Part shown: positions 36,301-48,300 of the stretch, piece after piece
Numbering within the stretch: position 1 is the first letter of the stretch
How the letters are laid out: each line of letters begins with the position of its first letter
Source: Lineus longissimus
Taxonomy: Eukaryota > Nemertea > Pilidiophora > Heteronemertea > Lineidae
Length of the DNA stretch: 64,000 nucleotides
Direction of reading: 5' to 3'
Assembly (NCBI RefSeq): GCF_910592395.1
Contig: NC_088321.1
Location: 16,182,001 to 16,246,000 of the forward strand
The notes under the pieces: generated by a model
What the model saw: the letters and a program-made list of their open reading frames with translations, nothing else
Told to the model about the DNA's origin: nothing
The model's database searches: none
Program-made: the position numbers and the translations under genes

Positions 36301-39300
36301 CAATAAAATTCTAAGAACTATTGCCCAGCTTAGAATGACAGGTGATGCAGGTTGCAGAAGCAATATGGCAAGGCCTCCCCAGGACTATCAAGATGATCTC
36401 GGAGTCTTCAAGCACTTGTTGAAGGAGATTGTGCTCGAGGCCCGATACTCTGATCAGCCGCTAGGTGGCACACCGTTTTACGCTGTGTATTGCTTCCGCA
36501 GACGCATGGACACCAAACAAGGCGACGTCGACGTGCCACTGAATATTCTCAGCTGAGAAATGGGCAAATAAAACCAGTGGTCCCACCAATTAAACAAAAG
36601 TTTACTTTCCCAAAAGAAAATGATAAGACCCACAGCATAAACCAAGCGTAGAAGCATAAACTCATACCTTGGTCGTTTAGAAGGTGGTCCGGATGAGTCG
36701 CCCGCTGATGCCTTCGTGTCCGACTTTAAATCAGGCTTGATTTTAACATCATCGTGATCGCGTTCCCGCGTCCGCGATGACTTTTCTATTTTTATGCCAC
36801 CATCGGTTGTTTGTTCATCTGGCCTTTCCGGTACTGGTGGGAAACCGTCGACGGTATCGGTGCCTTGGTTTGATGGCGCCCGGTCGTCTGACAACGACGG
36901 GTGGGATCCAGGCTGGAGAGAGAAGATGACAAGTTGGAAATGGCCAGGGTAAACTGTGGGGGGGGGGGGGCAACCATCCTCGGGATCTGTGTGTGTCATG
37001 TTTGTGTACGTCCTTGTGAACCACCCAACCAAAAGCACCACTGTTGAGAACCCACTGCATCCCTACTGCTTGTTTACTCAAGCAAAGTCCTCCCCCTCCA
37101 CCAACCCCACCGTAAGTTTGCCCAGAGAGAGGATGCTCCCTCTCCCCTCCACCAACCCCACCGTAAGTTTGCCCAGAGAGAGGATGCCATTATTGTTTAC
37201 ACGAAAGCCTCGGGCAAAGTATGACTCCAAATTGTATACTGACAACCCAAGGTGATTCACGCAAACAGGAATTTCAGAATGCTAAATAGACTCGAGTGAA
37301 ATAAGCAGTGTAGTTGTTAGCGGTATAGTTGTTAAAGTTCTGGTTGTAGTAGCATGGCTATGATAGCACTTGTTTCCTTGGCCCGTTATCAGTATAGTTC
37401 CAACGAGTGTTGTAATCATGTTATAAGGTGTGATGTACTCATATCTTATCTACTCATTCAATTGAACACAGTATTACTGTAAACTCTCTGATTTACGTGG
37501 CCCTATATTTCTCAAAAACCTCAATTTTGCGTGTTCTTGATGCTCTTTGTATGATCACACTGGTGCTTCTCAAAGGTGAGATCTTATGATAAGTTATCAT
37601 TTCACCCAATTAAACCTGTGATTATACTCTCCAAGAAGATCTAACGCTTCACCACAGGGGGGTTATCTGCGATGCTAATTTCTTTCTCAGCCTTGAAAGC
37701 CAAGAGATTGCTTATAAATTTCTTTGGTAACAATGTTTTGGAGAGCATTTAGCTCTTGTTGCTACAGAAGGCCATGAACAGTGCATCACAGAGTAGCCTA
37801 CATCACTGGGCATGCTTTTCACCAGAAATTCTTTAAGACGAGGATATCCGGTACATTAGTGTAACTTCCAGAACATTAGTTAATGGGTCAAGTTTCATTT
37901 GTTATTTCTTTGCAATGCAGACCACAGTCTGTTTCCTGAACATTTCAGAAACCTTAATAACAACCCAAAAGTGACACTGATCAGTGATTATGACACAAAT
38001 GGTACCATTAGAAACTGCTCAGTGAGAGCTTTCCAAAGAATGGTCATGTCTACAGGCTTTTAAATGGTACCATGAGAAAGTGTTTAACAAGAGCTTTCTA
38101 AAGAATAGTCATGTCAACCAGCTTATCATGGTACCAGTGTTCAATGAAAGCTTTCCAATGAATGGTCAGGTCATTAGGTTACGATAAATCTGCCATTATA
38201 GACAATTTTAACCCCTTTCCTTTCAATATTTCAATACACCTACCAAGGTATACCAAGGTGTAGAATGCAACCCGTGATTCCCGTATAACCGACTGTACAT
38301 ATGATTGGGACTACTCTGGGTATGAGCCACATGATGTGAGGACGTCGTCGCTGCTGGACTTGAACAGTTCGCCTGCGAGTGTGACACATTATGATTCGAC
38401 ACATGATTCCCGTAGCCAGAATAGGGGGCGTAACTGGTATAGGTAGAGTTCATCCCCGGGGTGTAACCTGGTAAGTTTTGCATTGATGTCCCCTGGCCGA
38501 CGGCGTGATTGACGTCCCATTGTGAACATCCTCCTTGTAATGTTTGTAATGGTGCCCCCTGTTGGAGACCATTCATACTCCACTGCGGTGAACACCACAT
38601 CTTTACGACGCTAACTTTCAAACGATGAGGTAGAAATGTTGTGATTCAGACATGAATCAGTGCATCAAGTCTGGAGGACTTCCTTCAAGTCACAAGCTGT
38701 ATTCTCAAGTCAGCACCTCTAAATCCCATATAATGATCAATACTTGTAGTTGTCAGCTAAAACAGCCACCTCATATGAATCGAGAAGAACATTGTGATAA
38801 AATTCAAAGCCAAAAGTATCGACAGAATAACAATAGCTTGTCGAAGTGTCATTTGGATCGAGTCAGATTTGCCACAGACAGACGGAACGATATTGATTTG
38901 AGAGAAAGGTTTTCAGTATTACATTCACGAATGTAATTAGATTCCTTCTGAAAATTCCTGAAGTTGAACCAATCCGGGTTGTTGAAATGAAAACAGCTCA
39001 CAAGGAAATTTCAAGAAATCAAATGGGAACTTAATCCAAATACGTGTTCACTTTCCACAAATTGTCTAACTTTTCACTTTGAAACACAATGAGATGTAAT
39101 CCCTGCAACAGAAGGAACTAGCGACAAGAGTTGACCAACAAGTTTCCTCAAAAGTTGAAATCAAATGGCATCAAGTCAAACTCTTTCTTGAAAGAATCCA
39201 ATTATCCAAAATGTCCAACAAACAAAGTATTCCTTTAAAATAATCCTAAGAAATCGACAAGAAATAAGTAATTTCAAGATTTCTGCATGCGTGTGAAGTC

Positions 39301-42300
39301 TGAGATGGCAAAGGTAGACAACTGCCTTGCAGCTCCTCTGACAACACAATGTGCTTGAAGCATGGCAGCATCTTTCTCCACCGATGATCGAGAGGTAACT
39401 CACATCTGGTTTAGATTTCCATGCATAATGTGCATCTTCCAACCAAAGACCTGAACCCAAGCCAAGCTAGTGCGTTAATCACTGCCAGATGTGGAGAGCA
39501 GGCAGCGGCCAGCGTGATGTCAGAATTACCATTAACCCCCTTCGAAAAATATTTTGATTTTTTTTCCCCTCAGATTTCAAAACCAATGGTACCATTAGAA
39601 AGTACTCTTGAAGATCTTTCTAATGAATGGTCATGTTATTGAGTCCAGATTAAAGTTTTTTCCTTCGCATTTTTGATAATCAGAGGTTTTATGATAGCTT
39701 CGCTTGGGTTGTATGTATTGGAAATTCTCAATAGATCTATTCAATGAGTTTTCCAGTTCACAGTCAATTCAAATTCACTGCTTGCTTTTTGGTGCCTGTG
39801 TAGGGTCAGTTAAGGCCCAGTCTTTCAAATGTTAGCTCGGGCCTCTGGGCACATATTCAAACTTCCCTAGTTATTTCTCAGCCCTCCCAGTTAGTAGGCC
39901 TACTCCCATAGATCACCCAACCTGTCCCCCAGGTAATTTCCCACAAGAAAGATGTTTAGACAGGGATTATAACCTGTATAATCTTACAGGATAATCCCCA
40001 TTAGATAATCCCGCTTAGGGCATCAAGAGCTCCAGGGAGGCTGGGAATGGCCCATTAACCCCTTGGCCCCTGCTAGCAACATACAGTTAACCCCTCAATC
40101 CTTGGGTCAATCTCTCAGACCTCTACTAATACCACCCCCTAAATCCTCAGATCAACCCTAGGTAGCACACTTCAGGTTAGATTGGGATCATTAACGCGTA
40201 GACCCATGCTGATATTACAGCATCACAGTTAAATCTTCGAGAATCATTATTTCGTGTGGAGGCATCAAAGTCCACCACAGTTGCAATGCTATGAACCCTT
40301 TGATTCCAAGAGGGATCGAACAGTTATCATCCTCTCACTAATCAGATAAAGCAGACGCCCCCCAGGAGGAGAAAGGTCCATGGGTCGTCAACAAAGGAGT
40401 CTTTTGGGCCTAACTGGGTTAACTTTAGTACCCAGTGTCACATTCCTGATGGAGAGGAACACATGTTGTTAATAAATCTCCACTGACAACGGTAAATAAA
40501 GTGTCTCAGCATCCTGTCCCCTCTGATCTCTCCACAATCAGAACCACATGTTCAGGGTCGGTATGTTGCTCAAGTATCTTTTGGAGAAATATACTGTAAG
40601 CCAAATGATTTTGGACTAAATACATTTTGCAGGGGTAGTTTCTCATCAAAATACCAGATGTGTTCCAAAGTTCAATGGTCAATTATCAAAAGTTACGATT
40701 ATGGAGCTCTTTTGTGACCCTGGGTGATGAGATGGAGATTTCTTGGCCTGTTCAAGTCCTCAAATCAGTGACTGATGAGCCAACATATCTGATCAAGTTT
40801 ACCATCACCAATAGAACTTCACAATTTTCACAGCTGGTGTCTATGATGAGGCAGAACGAAGTGTGCCTATGTGCAGAAACATCACAGAACACTTTTTGAT
40901 TAGCCCTCGTTAAGGATGTGATCCTTTGTCTCCGAAATGATGATTAACAGACCTATGAAGGACAGTCACACTTTTGCATACCACCATCACCAGACATGCT
41001 CCTCCCCTTGCATTCTACTGATGACCTCTCTTTTGACCAAAGATTCCAGCGTGTCTATTGTGGCTGGTAACAGATGTATCAATTTGACTCACAATCGTGA
41101 TCAATCTTTCACACCAAATAGAACCTACTGTTAGAAACAAGCAACGATGAAAAAGCAGCGTTGAAGGGCGTCTTTTTCTCGATCAACGGTATCAGTCTCT
41201 CTCAGGACAGTATGCTCGCCTAAACAAACCTGCCACAGACTACATGAGATGTTTTCACTGCAAACAAAACTGCTGTATACCACCGAGATCTATGGCTGAA
41301 CGTCTGCGAGTCGTTAGCCCGTAAAAGCTTGTTGGAAAAGGCGGAATCAAGGTAGCTTATTGACGATTTCCATTTCGGAAACAAAGTGGTGAGTTTTTTT
41401 GAGTAATTGCTGAAAGTTGGATGAAATGAGGATTGTGATGTTGCATTTTCAGCCAAAAGTATTCAAAGTCGTCTGCTCAAAAGTTATAAATACCGTCTGC
41501 TCCAGAGGAGGACCAACCTTTTGCATTTTGGGAAAAAAATTGAAGAAATTCTCTTTATGATATAACACTTCACAACTTTCCTTCAAAAATTTCACCAAAA
41601 ATGCCCCCAATTTGAAGAAATTTTAAAATGAATTACAAGATTTTCCAACTTACCATATGTGACTCCATGGATTGTGGGGGCATTCCCATGCCACTGTAAC
41701 CAGGCCCCATGTTTACCATCATACCGTTGGAATGTGAGCCCGGCGGACCGTGTAACATTTGCATGCCGGGCATGATCTGAATGAAAATTTCAATTTGAAA
41801 TCATTTTGGCTCTTATTCATTTCAATTTTCACTTGGTTAACAGTTCCTCAGCAACAATCAGGTCTTCATTTTAAAAGCGTTTGCACTTTTACGATGCTGC
41901 AGTTCACTGGTGTCATCTTGTCTCGGTTCAAAGTTTACATCGCCAGCGTCCGGTCAAACATTGGGACATTTTCTGATCCATCCACAGACCTGATGGTTAC
42001 TCAAGACACTACAAGTTGGTGACATACCTGTCCTAGTAATCCAGGCATCTGTCCCTCCGCGTGGCTCCGTAACACGTGTATGGCATCGTCCAGACGCTCC
42101 TCCATCCGACTTTGCTGTGGCGCGGCATGAAAAGACGAAACAGTCATATTGAGAACATCGTGCACTTGGAAGGATGCAACATATACAGGATGTCACGATA
42201 AAGTTCTTCAGAGCATTAGTCTGATAATTATGGTGATCATGTCTTCATTGAGCAAAGCTGAAACCAATTCGTTGGTGGCTATGGACATTCTAATGCCTCC

Positions 42301-45300
42301 AATTTATCTTTTATCATCTCAATTTCATTTTTTTATCATATTTGTGAGTCTCAGCCATGGCCAGGTTTGCCTTACTCCTGCATTCATGTCATTGGATGTA
42401 AAATTGTATGTCAACAGGCAAGCTGAAGATGCACAATGGTTCAACGCATGGGGCAATACCAGCTAACACAAGTTCATGGAAAGGACAGTGACACACATCA
42501 AACTTCAAAAGCTACAAGGAAGGGTGGGTGGGATTTTTCTTGGCGAGGACACATGGGTTCTGGGATGGGTTGTGTCAGCACGGGATGTAACATGTATTGG
42601 CACAGGCTCATTTGGATTTGTAGGAATATTGGGTAGACAATGGACATTCTCACTGATTGGTCAAGAAAGTACATTAAATGAACCAATCAGAAGGCTCTCT
42701 GGTTGGTCAACCGATGGGAGGAGGCACTCTAAATGGACCAGTGATCTCTGGCTGCAGGGGTGAGGGATTTGATTGGTCAAGCATCAACAAATGGATGAGG
42801 AGAATCATATTTGAGTTTTGAATTGGGATGGAGGAATTTGATTGGTCTAGCACTGACCAATAGGAGAGGAGCACTCGAAATGAACCAATCATCTTCAAGT
42901 ACATTACCTCGTCATCGCACATTAGGTGAATGGGGTTATTGTGAAGCTCATCCAATCTAGACTGCTATTGGTCGAAATGTTAAAGGTCAAAGGTCAATGA
43001 AATGCTATTGGTTGAGAAAGTAAGGTCAAATGTTACTGGAGGAAAGAGAAAAGCATGCTGGTTGGCTATGGTCATGCAATCATATTCTAACAATTGGAAG
43101 GGAATGACTTCAGGCGAACTTATTGAAAATTTTGAAATCAAAAACAAAAATTTAGTTCATAAGAAAAGTTTTTATAGGGAACAAGATGTGTTTCTTATTG
43201 GATGAAGCTGAACTGAGAATATAAGTTTTGAAAATGAAAAAACAAATATTTTTACACCAAAAAAACAAAATGGGAAATGCAACTACGGCGTTTATTGTAA
43301 TCAAGTAAACGTCCCAGGTTGAACCAACCTCGTACCCAAACATCGAATGCGTTGGTTTTTATGATGCTTAGAGCAACGTGTACATTTGCAATGTACAGTA
43401 GATGCATTATTGGAGCAAGTGTTTGAGCATAGGGCCGAGGTTGGTTGATTCTATAAGATGTTCATTGTCTTACCAGTGAATGAAGATGGGTCTCAAACTG
43501 GGACGAGGTAGAACTTTGTGTGGCTGGTCGCGACCATTGACTAGTTGGGCCTGGAAAAGAGAGAGATGGGTTGGTTATGCCTGCACGACAAGTTTTGACT
43601 GAATACTAAAAGCACTGATGGGTTTGCAACACAAACATACACCTACTTAGTGGTAAACGGCGGCCACCGCCATGTTGTGTAACTCACCTGACATAGGAGG
43701 GGGAGAAGATACAGGAGTTGACGGGTTCGATCCATAACTGCTACTAGTATGGTCTGTTGAGTATATCTGAAAACACAAAAGAGAGAAATGTTAGGTTTTT
43801 CTCCTTGTTTTTCATGTAGTTGTCAATTCTTGCAGTATTTCTTGTCTCCAAACTTTCCTCCTGCATGTCCACTCTTGAAGACATTTCTCGTCTATCACAA
43901 CAGCAGTGTGTGCACAGGATCCATCACAATTTACTTGCTCCACTAATGTGGATAGGGTCTCTAACATACCCTGGTTGAGGCACAGGGAACTAAGAATCTC
44001 ACGACATAGCAATCTAACTCGAGTGACTCATCCAATAGTGTCGGTTTCCTCCCACATAAATCACTCAATTCTGCTCAGCTACAGCAAACAGCTTCATTAT
44101 ATTTTCCCAATTCTGGACCGAAATGAGTTAATTTTCTTTCCTAACACTGTGACGGAGAGTACACTAACTAGCCAGACCACCTACCAATAGTTTACACCCA
44201 CTATCTCACATGTCAAACAACGGAGACTTTTTCCGTTCAAATCACAAATAGTTTTGATAACAGAGCAAATTTCAAGCCATTCATTTTTTTTCAAGAGCAT
44301 TTGACGGGAAACAGGAGTAAAGGAACTACGTAATGACCAAGATGTTGATTCATTTCTAAGCTTATTATTGGTGGAAATTTCTCCGCGAAGTTTTTAATCG
44401 TGTGGCAAATTAGGATATGATGGGAGGTTAACTGGGTTGGTGACAGACAGGATCAATATTTAAGGCTCCGCTCTATACTCTTCCGTCATCGGAAAATCAG
44501 TTCCCAATATTCAAACTCGGAAGATACATATTTCATGCGAAGAATCCAGTTTAAATGCAGACCTTTCTTGGAAACCAACAAAAGAAATGTCCGCATTGCG
44601 AATCCTGAATTTCAAATTCACAATGTCACAGATGTTTAACTTGAAATCAGTTGGTGGTCTGCTGAGAAGGGAAAATTTCTTCAAGTTGAACTTTTGTTGC
44701 TTAGCAAAATTGATATCAATACTTTAAACAGTTTAACCCTCGAAATATGGACATTCAATCTGTAAATTTAATGTCTTGAATTCAAATTTGGTCCAAAATC
44801 TTGAAGGAAGTTTGAGGTGTTCATTTTGAACAACCTTTCTTCTTATTTTTGATCAAAACGACTGCCTGCGATACCCAGAACTCCTTCTTTGCTCACTATT
44901 AAACATGGCCCTGCACTAAGTCCATCTTCAGTCAATTTTGTCATAATCTGGAATGAAATTACCCCCAGTGCCACCTTGTGTCTAAACATGAAACCAAGTG
45001 CAACACTCACTGAAGCTAGCGCCTTCCCTAAAGCATCGCCTGTTTGCTGTGACGCCGATCCCTGGTTACTACGCGACGCCATGATATCCGATCCGTTGAC
45101 TGTTGGGGACGAGGTTGAATACGTAGTTGTGTTGGGCATCGTAGAGCGCTGGAAGGAGCTCATTGGTGGAAGACCTGAGGGTGACATCATATTGTGTGCG
45201 GGATCATGGTTTGGGGACATGGTGTGGTAGGATGGCTACAAGTAGAAAATTGGCACCATATTTACAAATTTTGTGGAATTTTTCCGAAAAATTTGAAGAA

Positions 45301-48300
45301 AGTTGGACACTATTTTGTTCTTTTTGTAATTTTTGTGTGGCGTTTGACAAAAGATGCTGCTTATCTCCAAATATTCTGTGATATTTCGAAGAATTCATGG
45401 AAAATCTTCAGCAGATGGTGGCGTCTGCTCAATGAAATGGCAACTTTTGCCTCGTCACTGAGACTGACTGGTCACCTTTTAGAAATGTCCTCAGAAAAAT
45501 CTTTGGAAAAATGTGTTATCAATTCAGTTTCCTCTGGCATTTTCAGAAGAGGATGGAAACAAAGCAAAAGGGGAAAAGGGGAAAAGGGTATTTTGATATA
45601 AGGAAAATAAACAAGGGGAAATTCATTCATTTGAAATAAGGAGAGGAAATAAAGAACAGTTTTTAGTATGAACCACCACCAAGACATGAAATGTTTCAAG
45701 GCTTTCACTTAGTTGGAGAAGAAACATCAAGCTGCCGTGTTCAAATCACTCAGCCATTTTGGGCCAATTGTGACATTGACCCAATGTCAGCGGGTGACCT
45801 TGACACTATGTCAGCAGGTGACCTTGAAATCAACCATTCTGTAGACAAAGTAACCTTCACCATGTTACAATGACCTCAAGTCAAGTAGGTGACCTTCACA
45901 TCAACAGTGACCTTGACATTAGATCTGGGGTCAGAAGATGACCTTGGACTTATTTACTCTTCACCACATTGCACACATGTTCACAGGGGTAATGTTTAAA
46001 TGTCACTGGGGTAACGTGAGAGTTCCACAAGCGGCCATCTAATGCATGTTTTTGGGGGGAAAACCTTGCAACCTCGTTCCTCAGCAGCCAAAGGTCGAAC
46101 ACCGCTAACTAAACAAGCAGAATACGAAGAACATTTCTACGTCACTGTCGACATGCTTTTTTTTAGGTGTCTGTTTTCTCTTCAAAACAACCAAAAAGGA
46201 CGGCGAGTTTTAGGAGAAGATCGACCAACCTGACGTTGAAATGTTTCTCGACCAAGCAGTGTTAGTGAGTGCTATGATCATGTGTTAGTGATGAAACATG
46301 ACACAAGGACAATGTCCCCCCCCCCCCGGCCTGTCAATCTATGGGTTGTACACTACTCATTCAACCTCCACAGTGGGTATGCATGCAATTTATTTGGGAC
46401 AACACAGTCAAGTGAACATAAACAGGAAGACACCAAACTAGGGGCACCCCTTCCCTACCCTCACAACTTCTGGAGCCTCATGCACACTGTCCCATCACTG
46501 CAGCATGCAAACAGTTGTACCTGGCCATCAACTACCAACTCACACCAGGTGGCCGCATGGCAGTTCAGTCATTAGCAATGTTAACCCTTTATGGAAGGCT
46601 GTAAATGCTCTTCTCTCAACAATCACTTTGATTACACAAATTGGTTTTGAGAACTGATTAAATGGCTTCAGCTAAATCGTGAACCCTGTCGCCGCAAGGC
46701 TTGTAACCTCCACTTTGTTGGTGTTGATGCTTGTCATGAGGGCGCCACCTCTTGGTACTTACAGTGTTCTCGTGCGGCGGCATATTGTGGTGATGCATAC
46801 TGTTGTAGGACGACGGCGTATGCCCACCACCGCTGTGGATCATATTTGATGAATAGGATGTTGGCGGCATGCCGTTATTCGACACCCAGGGATCCGCGCT
46901 GTGCTGACCTTCTGAAACGAGAACGAGAATAGAGGTCAAGGTCACATGGTAAGGAAGAATGCATCAGAAACGCAATCCGGTGGCAGTGACAGAATAGAGG
47001 TCAAGGTCACATGGTAAGGAAGAATGCATCAGAAACGCAATCCTGTGGCAGTGACAGAACTTTCTAATGCCGGTAGAAACAGTTGCCTTTTTTCCATTTT
47101 TTGAGAATAGGCCTACATTTTAAAAAGTGACATTTCTTTCAACAAACTGTGACACTGGAAGTGAGGTCAGATACCTCCTTCCATCTGGGTTTGATTAGCA
47201 CAGGAAACCACAACACGTTTCTTTCACCATTTTTGACATCTGAAATGAGTGATCATCAACGAGGTCAGAGATCAACACAACGAACATTCATTTTTCAAGC
47301 GTTAAACTTTAGAAACCCAGGTAACCACACCATCAATGAATTGAGAGATTATACAGAGCTTCCCAGAAAGAAGGTAATGTTGCTCTAAATATTTAACCCA
47401 TTCAACCGAATTTTCAATTTCTCTCAAATCAAGAGCAGTAAGTACCCAAGGACACACGTAATCTAAAGAGAAGTGTACTCACCGACATAATATGAGTCTC
47501 CATAAATATTTGGTTTTGGCGAGGTATAGCGGGGCGAGTCTTGGCCAAAGTCATCAGGGCTCGGCGAGTAAACCTGGAACCAGGACGAGAATATTACATT
47601 TCAAGTTCAAACGTGTTTCAAAAATACATCAAATTTTCTCTTTAAAACAAAATCCTGAAAAGAATCAAATTATGATTAATTTAAACTGTGAAATCAGCTG
47701 AAACATCGTAAAGCTTCAGGCAACTCTCCCTCATACCTGAAAATGAAAATAACGTAAAAAGATTAAATTAAATTTTGTATATTTTTCCAGAAGTGACACC
47801 CACCTCATCAAACGCACTCCCAAAGTCGAAGAATTCCTCCAAATATCGTGACTGAACTGAGCTCAGCGACACCATTTTGATGAACTAAGATTTCCGAGTG
47901 GGACTGTCGTTTGAGAATCAACTGGTAAATTGTGAAAACTGAAGTCAACGTTCATCGATCAGGAAAACAATTCTTGACGGGTACTGAAACGTTTGAGTGA
48001 CTGCTCGGTCAAAAATCTTTGGGAAGATATTGGTGAAGACAAACTTCCGATTCGAGAATGTGTACGCCCAGAAAATGATCATACGACTCTCACACCAATA
48101 TGTATCATTATCACATCTCTGATGTAATTTTGCAGGTGACAATTTTGTCAACCACCTTATAAAACATCACGGTTTCTTCCTTATCCAACTGAACTTTGAA
48201 CTCTATCCCTCCCACACATTCCACAGAGTAAAGAGTCACCCCTTAGGAAGTACATCCACAATCAAGCAAACTTCAAGAATATATAACGCAAACAGAATTG

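Noticed and set aside
40260-40340. tRNA gene or intact SINE (GTTCGATCCC on the minus strand)
   Set aside because: A B-box-like sequence is present but there is no foldable cloverleaf or clear A-box spacing.
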